64,000 nt of DNA from Pirellulales bacterium (GCA_020846145.1 JADLEL010000057.1:1-64000), one strand, 5' to 3'. Positions 9,858 through 19,088 are shown, numbered from the stretch's first letter. Notes: generated from the letters alone by a model not told the origin. Numbers and translations are program-made.

Positions 9858-9887
9858 CTATTCCCTATCCCCTATCCCCTGCCCGCC
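9858..9887 (+). repeat. C-rich heptamer array before the permease start
   Basis: CTATTCC CTATCCC CTATCCC CTGCCCG CC ATG. Confidence 0.9.
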
Positions 9888-12800
9888 ATGTCCCTCCTGC
9901 GTCTGATCTTCGTTTCCTTCCTGCACCACTGGCGGATGAATCTCGCCGTGGCCTTGGGCGCGGCGGCGGGAACGGCGGTGTTGACTGGCGCGCTTCTGGT
10001 GGGCGATTCGATGCGCGGCAGCCTCCGCTCGCTCGCCCTCGATCGGCTCGGCAAGATCGACGAAGTCCTCGCCCCCGGCCGCTTCTTCCGCGAAAAACTC
10101 GCCGACGAACTCAAGGAAACCGAGGATTACAAACTGTATGGCGAATCGCTCGTGCCCGCCATTTTGCTTCCCGCCAGCATCGAAAATCCCAATACCCAAA
10201 CACGGGCGAACCGCATCGAAGTGATCGGCTGCAAACGGGATTTTTATGATCTATTCCCGGCTTCTCCAGGCATCGACCGAAGCTTGGTCGATAAAGGGAC
10301 TGGAGGTGAGGGTCGCGAAATCGACCTCAACCAGCCGCTGGCCGAAAAACTCGGCGTTAAATCCGGCGACGAAATCATCCTCCGCCTGCCCAAGCCGGGC
10401 CTAATTCCCTCCGACAGCGCGCTCGGCGAAAAGCGCGACACGGTGCGGAGCTACCGCCTCACCGTCCGCAATATCCTCCCCGCCGCCGGCCCCGGCCGCT
10501 TCAGCCTCAAGCCCAGCCAGCAAGAACCGCTCAACGCCTATGTGCCGCTCGATTGGCTGCAAGAACAGTTGGAGCAGTCGGGGAAGGTGAATACTCTACT
10601 CCTGGGATTGAATGAAATAGGTGAAGAATCGATAGAGCGATATTGGCAAGGCGCGCAGAAAATCACTTTGACGGACATGCTTTCGCGCTTGCGCGCGATC
10701 TTCACAGGCCGAAATAAAATACAATCTAGCTCGAGTGTATATTTCAGTGGTATCTTTTTGCATTGGTCTTTTCCGCTCGATCTCTCCGAAGATTTGGGAT
10801 TACGCATTGAGAAAGTTCCGAAAGGATACGTCAATCTCACCGCCGATAGCATGATCATTCCGCCGGGAATCGACGCGGCGATTGACAATCATGAAATCCA
10901 GGAACGCATGGCGTCTTCCATGACAAATATTCCCGAGGATAAAGATGAATCGCACTATGTCTTTCAAAGAGTCTTCACTTACCTGGCGAATTCGATTTCG
11001 CTCGACGGACGCAACATTCCTTACTCGACGATCACGGCGATCGATTTCTCGGCCGATCCGCCGTTGGGGCCGTTCCTCTCGCCGGATGGCAAGCCGATTT
11101 CGCCGCTTGCCGATACTGAGATTGCCTTGAACAGTTGGGCGGCGGAGGATCTGGCCGCCAAAATCGGCGATAGGATCAAGGTCTGCTACTTCGAACCGGA
11201 AAGCGCGCACGGGCAAATTCGGGAGAAAACGGCGGAGTTCAGGTTGGCGGCCATCGTGCAGCTTGGCGGCGCGGCCGACGATCGCAACTTCACGCCCAGC
11301 GTGAAAGGGATCACCGACATCGAAAGCATGTCGGATTGGGATCCGCCATTTCCGTTCGATGCCAAACGCATTCGGCCCAAAGATGAAAAGTATTGGAAGG
11401 ACTACGGCCCCACGCCCAAGGCGTTCGTATCGCGGGCCGCGGGCCGCGAACTTTGGGGCAATCGGTTTGGGCAAACGACCTCCGTCCGCATGGCCTGCAA
11501 ACCCGGATACTCCGTTCCGGACTCTTTTTCGGAAGAGAAATTCTTTCAAAAGAAGTTGGAGAACTGGTTGCAGTATGGTAGAATTGGTTTCTTCTGGCAG
11601 ACCGTCAAGCTGCAAGCGTTGGCCGCCGCGGAGGGGACGACGCCGTTTAACGTGCTGTTTCTCTGCTTCAGCTTCTTCATCATCGTTTCGGCGCTGATGC
11701 TGGTGCTGCTGCTTTTCAAACTCGGCGTCGAACGGCGGGCGGCGGAAATTGGGATTTTGCTGGCGGTGGGATGGAAGCCGAAAAAAGTCCGCAAGCTGCT
11801 TTTCCGCGAGGGCGTTTTGACCGCGTTGGCCGGCGGAAATATCGGCGTACCGCTGGGTCTCGGCTACGCCGCGCTCATGCTCTGGGGATTGCAAACGTGG
11901 TGGCTGGCGGCCATCGTTACGCCGTTTCTTAAGTTGTACCTCACGCCCGGCAGTTTGTTGATCGGTTTCGTCTCCGGCTTTTTCATGGCTATCCTTACCA
12001 TCTTCTTCGCCGTGCGAAAAATCAGCCGCGTCGCGCCGCGGCAGTTATTAGCGGGTCTCCCCCACGGTGCCATGCCCACGCTTGCCGTGGGCAAGAGGAG
12101 CGCGAGAAAAACTCGACCTTCTCCCGATGATTCCCCTCAACATGCCCACGGCAAGCGTGGGCATGGCACCCGTAATTTTTATAATCGATTCTCATGGATC
12201 GATATTTCGTGGATCATCTTCTTTTCCATCAATCTTCTTTTCTATTTCTTCGCCCGCCGATTGAGCGACCTAGAGGCTGGAATGTTCTTCGGTTGCGGGG
12301 CGATAATGCTGCTCCTCACGCTCTTAGTCCTCTGGAATCGCTTGCGCCGCGGCGCGACCGGCTCGGCGGTGGCCGCGGGCGGAGGAAATCTGTTTCGGCT
12401 GGCAATTCGGAACGCGGCGCGGAATCCCGGCCGCAGCACGCTCACCATCGGATTGGTGGCTTCGGCCTGCTTTTTAATCGTCGCCGTGAGCGCATTCCGA
12501 CTCGATCCCTCGCAGCAAACGCCGACCCTCAAAAGCGGCAACGGCGGATTTGCTTTGGTAGCCGAAAGCAGCCAGCCGATCTTCCAAAATATCGACACGA
12601 CCGACGGCCGTGCGGCGCTCGGCTTCTCCGACGATGAAGAAAAATTGCTTTCGCAGTGCAGGATTTACTCCCTCCGCGTCCGCGCGGGCGACGACGCCAG
12701 TTGCCTGAACCTTTACAAGCCGCGCAGTCCGCGAATTCTCGGCTTGCCGCAAGATTTTCTCGCCCGCGGCGGCTTCGCCTGGGCCGATGCGCCGGCTAAA

Positions 12801-13568
12801 TGCGAAAATCCCTGGAGCTTGCTCGAACCGCGCAATTTGGATATCAAAGCCGAAGTGCCGATGATTCTGGAAAAGAACACCGCCAATTATTCGCTGAATC
12901 TTTGGGAAGGATTGGGCGAGCAGTATTGGTTAAACGACGGGTCGTTTGGATTACGCATCGCTGCGCTTCTGAACAACAGCGTTTTCCAGGGCGATTTGCT
13001 CATCTCCGAAGAAGCCCTGCTCAAAAAATTCCCCGACTCTGCCGGATATCGCTTCTTCCTCGTCGAATGTCCGCCGGAGAAGACCGCCGAAGTGCAAAAA
13101 ATCCTCGAAAACCGGCTGGGCGATTACGGTTTCGCCGCCGAAACGACCGGTGGGCGCCTGGCGCGCTTCCTGGCCGTGCAGAATACCTATCTCTCGACGT
13201 TTCAAAGCCTCGGCGGTCTGGGCCTGTTGCTCGGCACGCTGGGATTGGCCGCCGTGCAGCTTCGCAACATCCTCGAGCGCCGCGGCGAACTCGCCCTGCT
13301 CCGCGCCGTCGGCTTCTCGCGAAAGAAACTCGCCAAACTCGTTTTGCTGGAAAACACCGTGCTGCTCGGCTTGGGCCTCGGCAACGGCATTTTGGCGGCG
13401 CTCGTGGCCGTGATGCCGCATTTCCTCACCAGCAATGCCTCGATCCCGTGGCTTTCGCTGTTCGGCACGTTGCTGCTGGTGTTCCTCGCCGGAACGCTCG
13501 CCGGACTGGCCGCCGTCCGCCAAGTGTTAAGAGCACCACTGTTGAATGCATTGCGCGAAGAGAATTAA
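9888..13568 (+). CDS. FtsX/MacB-type ABC transporter permease (very large), with an in-frame palindromic insert
   Basis: FtsX-type TM segments (LKLGVERRAAEIGILLAVGWKPKKVRKLL; LRNILERRGELALLRAVGFSRKKL); in-frame ATG 9888 follows the heptamer array. Confidence 0.9.
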   Translation: MSLLRLIFVSFLHHWRMNLAVALGAAAGTAVLTGALLVGDSMRGSLRSLALDRLGKIDEVLAPGRFFREKLADELKETEDYKLYGESLVPAILLPASIENPNTQTRANRIEVIGCKRDFYDLFPASPGIDRSLVDKGTGGEGREIDLNQPLAEKLGVKSGDEIILRLPKPGLIPSDSALGEKRDTVRSYRLTVRNILPAAGPGRFSLKPSQQEPLNAYVPLDWLQEQLEQSGKVNTLLLGLNEIGEESIERYWQGAQKITLTDMLSRLRAIFTGRNKIQSSSSVYFSGIFLHWSFPLDLSEDLGLRIEKVPKGYVNLTADSMIIPPGIDAAIDNHEIQERMASSMTNIPEDKDESHYVFQRVFTYLANSISLDGRNIPYSTITAIDFSADPPLGPFLSPDGKPISPLADTEIALNSWAAEDLAAKIGDRIKVCYFEPESAHGQIREKTAEFRLAAIVQLGGAADDRNFTPSVKGITDIESMSDWDPPFPFDAKRIRPKDEKYWKDYGPTPKAFVSRAAGRELWGNRFGQTTSVRMACKPGYSVPDSFSEEKFFQKKLENWLQYGRIGFFWQTVKLQALAAAEGTTPFNVLFLCFSFFIIVSALMLVLLLFKLGVERRAAEIGILLAVGWKPKKVRKLLFREGVLTALAGGNIGVPLGLGYAALMLWGLQTWWLAAIVTPFLKLYLTPGSLLIGFVSGFFMAILTIFFAVRKISRVAPRQLLAGLPHGAMPTLAVGKRSARKTRPSPDDSPQHAHGKRGHGTRNFYNRFSWIDISWIIFFSINLLFYFFARRLSDLEAGMFFGCGAIMLLLTLLVLWNRLRRGATGSAVAAGGGNLFRLAIRNAARNPGRSTLTIGLVASACFLIVAVSAFRLDPSQQTPTLKSGNGGFALVAESSQPIFQNIDTTDGRAALGFSDDEEKLLSQCRIYSLRVRAGDDASCLNLYKPRSPRILGLPQDFLARGGFAWADAPAKCENPWSLLEPRNLDIKAEVPMILEKNTANYSLNLWEGLGEQYWLNDGSFGLRIAALLNNSVFQGDLLISEEALLKKFPDSAGYRFFLVECPPEKTAEVQKILENRLGDYGFAAETTGGRLARFLAVQNTYLSTFQSLGGLGLLLGTLGLAAVQLRNILERRGELALLRAVGFSRKKLAKLVLLENTVLLGLGLGNGILAALVAVMPHFLTSNASIPWLSLFGTLLLVFLAGTLAGLAAVRQVLRAPLLNALREEN
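12066..12170. repeat. Family B palindromic element inside the ABC permease gene
   Basis: GGTGCCATGCCCACGCTTGCCGTGGGCA ... CATGCCCACGGCAAGCGTGGGCATGGCACC. Confidence 0.88.
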
Positions 13569-13648
13569 ACGGGAAAAACCGTTGGCATTCCCTTGCTAAG
13601 CCGCAAGCGGCTGACATTCATCCTTCAGCATTCATACTTCATCCTTCT

Positions 13649-14347
13649 TTACGTTCCCCTTCTCGCCCCAAACCATTCGATCTGTTTTCGTGGGCAGAAC
13701 ATCAATCGGTGCTCCGCGCAATAGGGTTCGAGCCAGCGGGCGATTTTTTCCAGTTCGGCCGGATCGACCCCCTGCGGCATGAGCATCGCCCGGCGGCGGT
13801 CGATTTGCGGCCTCGCGGCCAAATACTCTTCTACCTCGCGGCAATCGGCGGGCGTTTCGACCACGAACTTGAATTGATAATCGCAGTCGGCGATCAGCCG
13901 TTCAATGACGTTCGGCTCGCGGCGATTTTCTTCGTGCCGCGCGAGAATTCGCGGATCGTTCGATTGTACCGGCGTCGAGTTGGACAACTTCGGGCTGATC
14001 GACATCAAATCGCATGCCACCGGCAAATACCGCGTGCCCGAAGTCTCGACGGTGATGTGCCAGCCCGCATTTCGCAGTGCAAGGCTTAAGCTCACCATCT
14101 CATCAAAGAGCATCGGCTCGCCGCCGGTCAGCACGACGTGCCGTTGCGGCCCGGGAATGGCCAATTGTTCGATCCGCTCCAGGATCTCCGCGACCGGCAT
14201 CTCCACTCCTTCCGGCGACCAGGAAGCGTAAAGCGTATCGCAATACCCGCAGCGCAAATTGCAGCCGCACGCGCGCACGAACGCGCACTCGGTCCCCGTC
14301 AACCTTCCCTCTCCTTGCAGCGAGCGAAATATTTCGGAAATTCGCAT
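13649..14347 (-). CDS. queE: 7-carboxy-7-deazaguanine synthase
   Basis: IFRSLQGEGRLTGTECAFVRACGCNLRCGYCDT radical-SAM CX3CX2C motif; next to queC. Confidence 0.93.
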   Translation of the reverse strand: MRISEIFRSLQGEGRLTGTECAFVRACGCNLRCGYCDTLYASWSPEGVEMPVAEILERIEQLAIPGPQRHVVLTGGEPMLFDEMVSLSLALRNAGWHITVETSGTRYLPVACDLMSISPKLSNSTPVQSNDPRILARHEENRREPNVIERLIADCDYQFKFVVETPADCREVEEYLAARPQIDRRRAMLMPQGVDPAELEKIARWLEPYCAEHRLMFCPRKQIEWFGARRGT

Positions 14348-14422
14348 GGTGTAAATGGCCGTTGTTCATCCTGCAAAGCCGCGACCAGTGGTCGCGGTGC
14401 GCGACGCATCGATAAGCAATCT

Positions 14423-15109
14423 TCATTGATATTTTATGGGATCGTCGAATCCCGCTCCGGCAAATCCCTTGCGGCGAAGCTGGCAGGCATCGCAATGGCC
14501 GCAGGCGACGCCTTGTGAATTGGGATCGTAGCACGAATGGGTCAAACCGTAATCGACGCCCAACTCGACGCCGCGGCGAATGATCTCGGCCTTGGTCATC
14601 TGGATGAGCGGCGCGTGGATGCGGAAATTGAGCGTCCCTTCCACGCCCGCCTTCGTGGCCAGGTTCGCCAGCTTCTCGAAAGCGGCGATGAATTCGCCGC
14701 GGCAGTCGGGGTAGCCGCTGTAGTCGATCGCGTTCACGCCGATGAAAATATCCGCCGCCCGAACCACCTCGGCGTAAGCCAGCGCGAGCGAGAGCAGCAC
14801 CGTATTGCGGGCGGGCACGTAGGTAACGGGAATGCCGTGCGACATCGTCTCGGCGTCGCGGTCCTTGGGCACGGCGATGGCGTCGGTCAGCGCGCTGCCG
14901 CCGAACTGGGCCAGATCGACCTTCACTACCGCATGGCGTCTAACGCCCAGCGCCGCGCACACCCGCCGGGCCGCTTCCAACTCGAACCGATGCCGCTGGC
15001 CGTAATCGACCGAAATTGCAAAAAGCTCGTACCCCTCCCGCCGGGCAATCGCCGCCGCCGTCGCCGAATCGAGTCCGCCGGAAAGGAGGATGATAGCCGA
15101 TCGGGTCAT
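14423..15109 (-). CDS. queC: 7-cyano-7-deazaguanine synthase
   Basis: [22 protein letters not shown] (PP-loop) and [14 protein letters not shown]. Confidence 0.95.
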   Translation of the reverse strand: MTRSAIILLSGGLDSATAAAIARREGYELFAISVDYGQRHRFELEAARRVCAALGVRRHAVVKVDLAQFGGSALTDAIAVPKDRDAETMSHGIPVTYVPARNTVLLSLALAYAEVVRAADIFIGVNAIDYSGYPDCRGEFIAAFEKLANLATKAGVEGTLNFRIHAPLIQMTKAEIIRRGVELGVDYGLTHSCYDPNSQGVACGHCDACQLRRKGFAGAGFDDPIKYQ

Positions 15110-15147
15110 ATAGTTAGGGGATAGGGGATAGAGGATAGGGGATAGGA
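15110..15147 (-). repeat. C-rich (minus strand) heptamer array before the queC start
   Basis: Minus strand: CTATCCC CTATCCT CTATCCC CTATCCC CTAACTAT ATG. Confidence 0.88.
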
Positions 15148-15363
15148 AAAAATCGTTTAGCCCCCGCGTCCACGCTGGGTACTGTGTGGTCCTTTGAAAG
15201 CCGCGACCACTGGTCGCGTTTTATAGGGTTTTGAGTACAAAGTACGGCGTATTCAACGCATTTCCTTCTTTCTTCATCACCCCTCTCCTGGAGGACATCT
15301 GGCTGTTTGCCACTCTTTCCTTTATCATTACATAAAATTTCATCCTCGAACAGGAGTGAACCG

Positions 15364-15732
15364 GTGGCCCCCCCCTTAAGTAAAATATTGGAAACATTTG
15401 ATAACCAATATCCGGATCGGGATTACACGATCGAAATCGTCTGCCCCGAGTTCACGTCCGTTTGCCCGAAAACGGGCCAGCCAGACTTCGGCACGCTAAC
15501 GATCAATTACGTGCCCGAAAAGAAATGCGTGGAACTGAAGAGCCTCAAGCTCTATTTGCTGCAATTCCGCAACGAGGGCATATTTTACGAAAACGTAACC
15601 AACCGCATCCTCGACGACCTCGTCGCCGCCCTTCACCCTCGCCGCATGACTCTCACCGCCGCCTTCAACGCCCGCGGAGGAATCACCACCACTGTCACGG
15701 CGACGCACAAGGCGGAAGTTCATGGGAAATGA
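15364..15732 (+). CDS. queF: NADPH-dependent 7-cyano-7-deazaguanine reductase
   Basis: [39 protein letters not shown]; likely GTG start at 15364 with AGGAG upstream (ORF track starts at 15307). Confidence 0.92.
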   Translation: MAPPLSKILETFDNQYPDRDYTIEIVCPEFTSVCPKTGQPDFGTLTINYVPEKKCVELKSLKLYLLQFRNEGIFYENVTNRILDDLVAALHPRRMTLTAAFNARGGITTTVTATHKAEVHGK

Positions 15733-15863
15733 TCGATGATGAAGTTTAGTCGCAATCCGAAGGAGAGCGTATCTGTTGATTTCAAATTGGTAATTGCAAA
15801 TTGCACAAACACAACCAACGCCTCCCTCACTCGCGAGTGGAAACGATGATTGAGCGATTTTTC

Positions 15864-15903
15864 CTATCCCCTATCCCCTATCCCCTATCCCCTATCCCCT
15901 TCC
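15864..15903 (+). repeat. C-rich heptamer array before the isomerase/epimerase start
   Basis: (CTATCCC)5 CTTCC ATG. Confidence 0.92.
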
Positions 15904-16932
15904 ATGCCCGCCTCCGACTCTCCCCGCGTCTTCCTTTCCGGTTTTGCCGACGAAGCCGCAAACCAAAAAACCGCCGTGCAGCAATTCGCCGCCTTCGCCG
16001 CGCTCGGGCTGCAATACTACAGCATCCGCTTCATCGACGTCGGCTCGGGCGTGAAAAACGCCATGCAGCTTACGGTCTCCGAAATCCAAAAAATCCGGCA
16101 TCTGGAAAACGAATACGGGCTGAACGTCTCGTCGCTCGGCTCGCCCATCGGCAAAGTCAAATTGGTCGATGTCGAGGACGGCACGAAAAACAATTACATT
16201 CCGTTCAAAAAGTACCTCGAACACGACGTGAAAAAGGCCTGCGAACTGGCCCATGCGTTCGAGACCAAGCTCATCCGCGGCTTCTCGTTCTATCCGCCGA
16301 AAAACGCCGATCCGCGGGAGCATCTGCCGCAAGCCGTGCAGCAGCTTGGCGAAATCGCCGAGACCTGCCACCGCGCCGATTTGACCTTCGGGCTGGAAGT
16401 CGAAGCCAACCTCGTCGGTTGCACCGGCCACCTCTTGGCCGAAATCTACCGCCAGGTCAACCACCCCGGCATGGAGCTGATCTTCGACGCCGCGAACATC
16501 CTCGTCCAAGGATACTCGACGGCCGAGGTGTTCGCCCAATACGAAGCCATGAAGCCCGGCCTGGGCTGGATGCACATTAAAGATTATCGATATCCGCAGG
16601 CTGCCGAGGGGACGGATAAAACCAAGCACGTCGAGGAAGACAAGCTTTCCCATTTCGTTCCCGCCGACCAGGGCGACGCGGCCCACGAGCGAATCCTCCG
16701 CGATTTCGCGCGGATTATTCCATCGATCGAAAAGCGGCTGCACCGCCGCGGCATCCCCGGCGTGTTCCTCGACCTCGAACCGCACGTCAAAGGCGGCGGA
16801 CAATACGGCGGCTTCAGCGGCCCCGACGGCCTCGGCGTCGCGCTCCGCAGCCTCTGCCGCGTCCTCGACTACGCGGGCATCGAGTACCACTTGCGCGATT
16901 TCGAGGATATCCGGGCGGCACGGGGTTTTTGA
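15904..16932 (+). CDS. Sugar phosphate isomerase/epimerase (xylose isomerase-like TIM barrel)
   Basis: FLSGFADEAANQKTAVQQFAAFAALGLQYYSIRFIDVGSGVKN and HIKDYR; ATG 15904 directly follows the heptamer array. Confidence 0.82.
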   Translation: MPASDSPRVFLSGFADEAANQKTAVQQFAAFAALGLQYYSIRFIDVGSGVKNAMQLTVSEIQKIRHLENEYGLNVSSLGSPIGKVKLVDVEDGTKNNYIPFKKYLEHDVKKACELAHAFETKLIRGFSFYPPKNADPREHLPQAVQQLGEIAETCHRADLTFGLEVEANLVGCTGHLLAEIYRQVNHPGMELIFDAANILVQGYSTAEVFAQYEAMKPGLGWMHIKDYRYPQAAEGTDKTKHVEEDKLSHFVPADQGDAAHERILRDFARIIPSIEKRLHRRGIPGVFLDLEPHVKGGGQYGGFSGPDGLGVALRSLCRVLDYAGIEYHLRDFEDIRAARGF

Positions 16933-16997
16933 ACTGAAAAATCGCGGTTCGCAACCACAAAAAGTCAACCGCCGTTATCTATCGAAGGAGCCGAACC

Positions 16998-17930
16998 ATG
17001 CCTCGTCCCTTGAGCAAAATCGCGCCTGGGTGGTGGGATTTCACCACTTTGGATCAACAACTTTTAGACGATGCCGCCAAATTATCGGCGAAGGACATCG
17101 AACAGCTTGCCCGGCCCGGATTTCGAGTCGTCATTTACGACGCGCGGGAAGAGTTCTTCTTGGCCGAAGCCCTGGAGTACCTTCAGGCGTGGAAAGAATC
17201 GACGCCGGACAATCCCGCGGGCTTATGCGGCCCGATCGGCCCTACCGAGCAGTTGCCCCTGGTGGCGCGGTTGGTCAACGAACTGAATTGGGACGTGCGG
17301 GACGGTCATTTTTGGGGCATGGACGAATGGATCGGCGACGACGGGCGGCCGGTCCCGCCCGCGCATCCGCTGAGTTTCATGAAGGCCGACAAGGAGCTAT
17401 GCTTCGACCGCATTCGGCCGGAGCTGCGGATGCCCGAGAGCCATTTGCATTTTCCCGTCGGCGATTTGGCGGCCTACAGCAAGAGCTACGACGGCATCCG
17501 CTGCGTCGTCATGCAGGGCGGTCAAGGCGAAGTCAAGCATTGGGCTTTCAACGATCCGCCGCGGCGCGAGGGCGCATACCGCGATGAGCCGCCTTCGCCG
17601 GCCGAATCCCGCAAACTGGCCGCCCGCGCAACCGACCTGCATCCCCTGACCATCATGCAGAACGCGCGGACCTCGGCGGGCGGGCAATTATCGCTCGTGC
17701 CGATGCGGGCCGCCACCGTCGGGCCGCGGGAAACCTGGAAGGCGGAAAAAGTCTCGATCTGGCATCCCGGCTGGCACGACAACGCCTTCGGCATGAGGCT
17801 CACGGCGCTGATGATCTCGAAACGCATCGCCGATTCCGCGGTCCCCATGTCGCTCTTGGCCGATCATCCCCAAGTGCAATTCAATTTCTATCGCCCGGCA
17901 ATTAACGAGGTCGTTTTGGAAATGCACTAA
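16998..17930 (+). CDS. Glucosamine-6-phosphate deaminase/isomerase-like protein
   Basis: [34 protein letters not shown], similar to the NagB/6-phosphogluconolactonase fold family. Confidence 0.75.
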   Translation: MPRPLSKIAPGWWDFTTLDQQLLDDAAKLSAKDIEQLARPGFRVVIYDAREEFFLAEALEYLQAWKESTPDNPAGLCGPIGPTEQLPLVARLVNELNWDVRDGHFWGMDEWIGDDGRPVPPAHPLSFMKADKELCFDRIRPELRMPESHLHFPVGDLAAYSKSYDGIRCVVMQGGQGEVKHWAFNDPPRREGAYRDEPPSPAESRKLAARATDLHPLTIMQNARTSAGGQLSLVPMRAATVGPRETWKAEKVSIWHPGWHDNAFGMRLTALMISKRIADSAVPMSLLADHPQVQFNFYRPAINEVVLEMH

Positions 17931-18034
17931 CCCGGATTATTCATAAACATCGTAGATGCGGCATCCTGCCGCATTTTAGGTGAAAGCGGCAAGATGCCGC
18001 TTCAACAAATCGCTTTTATGAATAATGCGGGCTA
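17928..18034. mobile_element. MITE-like element with about 20-bp terminal inverted repeats
   Basis: TAACCCGGATTATTCATAAA ... TTTATGAATAATGCGGGCTA, with internal GATGCGGCATCCTGCCGCAT and GCGGCAAGATGCCGC. Confidence 0.65.
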
Positions 18035-18227
18035 AGCAAAAAATCCTTCCCCAAGCAACTCCCCTTCTTCGGGGCATCCTGCATCGGGGCAATTCCCCGC
18101 GCCGACGAGTCGAACGAATCGTTACAAAAGCATTTTATTAAGTCGTTGCAAGCGAACGAGTTACGGCAACGGCCGTCACTCAAGTCCAATCGCAAATAAA
18201 AAATTTCCGCTTTTTCATAAATTCGTC

Positions 18228-18256
18228 TTGACCCAATTTCGGAAAATCCTTATTCT
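18228..18256 (+). promoter_or_regulatory. Sigma70-type promoter
   Basis: TTGACC (18228-18233), exactly 17-nt spacer, TATTCT (18251-18256). Confidence 0.7.
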
Positions 18257-18261
18257 CCGCC

Positions 18262-18554
18262 GCAGACAACGGAACACCTAACTGCACGGAAGCGGTAATG
18301 CGTTCCCGAAATGATTGAAGAAGTTATGTCCGCGTGGATGGGTCCGCACGGGGGATGTCGCTAATTCGCGCCGTTCCTGCGGACCGCGAAGCATGATCGC
18401 TCGCAAGGAAGCGGGCGTCACGCTTCGAATACGCCACGTTTATGCCCGCGGGCCGCGTGCCCGCCTTCACCCGATCAGGGTGCGTCCAATCGCTCCCGGA
18501 AAAGCCAAGTCCTCTGCCCCCCTGGGACCTGAGCTTTCCGGGGGCCTTTTTTTT
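18262..18554 (+). ncRNA. Candidate structured intergenic RNA, family unassigned
   Basis: Promoter immediately upstream; hairpins GGTCCGCA/TGCGGACC, GAAGCG/CGCTTC, GCGGGC/GCCCGC, CACCC/GGGTG; terminator with T8 at 18547-18554; no convincing CDS. Confidence 0.6.
18495..18554 (+). terminator. Intrinsic terminator
   Basis: CCCGGAAAAGCCAAGTCC ... GGGACCTGAGCTTTCCGGGG stem followed by TTTTTTTT. Confidence 0.75.
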
Positions 18555-18607
18555 GCGCTTTGAAAAAAAATGCGTATTGCTCTATCGGCAAAAAACTAGT
18601 GCGATCC

Positions 18608-19063
18608 CTAACCCCCATCCCCTACCCTCCGCCTGCACTCTAAATAACACTTCTGCACGTAGGCCGCGCACGATTGCCCGTTGGCGGCGAAATGCGCGCA
18701 GCGGGCATCGGGCGATTTGGCTTTGTCGAGGATCGACCTGACCCGCGTAACCACGCCTTCGGCGATATCCCGTTCGACATCCCGCCGCGTCAATCCGAAA
18801 CAAGCGCAAAGCGGCGCTTCCGAATCTTTCGGATAGACGGGCTTTTCGATCTCCTTGGCCAATATAATCCGCTCGAAGCCGTCGAAATAGACCACCTCGC
18901 ACTTCGACGACGGACAGAAATTCGCCGGCTCGGCCAGCGACCGACGCTGCTCCGCCGAAAGATAATTCCCCAACACCTCCCCGCCCACCGCCTGCCCCGC
19001 CGAGCCGCACCTCGGGCAGTAATCGCAAACGGCATCCGGCTCGCGGACAAAGGCTTTGTTCAT
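18608..19063 (-). CDS. Zinc/iron-sulfur binding protein resembling the CopZ N-terminal domain
   Basis: VCDYCPRCGSAGQAV, FCPSSKCEVVYF, LCACFGLTRRDVERDI cysteine pattern. Confidence 0.65.
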   Translation of the reverse strand: MNKAFVREPDAVCDYCPRCGSAGQAVGGEVLGNYLSAEQRRSLAEPANFCPSSKCEVVYFDGFERIILAKEIEKPVYPKDSEAPLCACFGLTRRDVERDIAEGVVTRVRSILDKAKSPDARCAHFAANGQSCAAYVQKCYLECRRRVGDGG

Positions 19064-19088
19064 GGAATATGTTCGATGAAACGATTAA

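Noticed and set aside
15182-15363. Possible preQ1 riboswitch upstream of queF
   Set aside because: No recognisable preQ1-I stem plus A-rich tail or preQ1-II pattern; the leader is filled by repeats.
18315-18563. 82-aa ORF across the ncRNA candidate
   Set aside because: Arg/Pro-rich translation running into the terminator hairpin; the RNA interpretation fits better.
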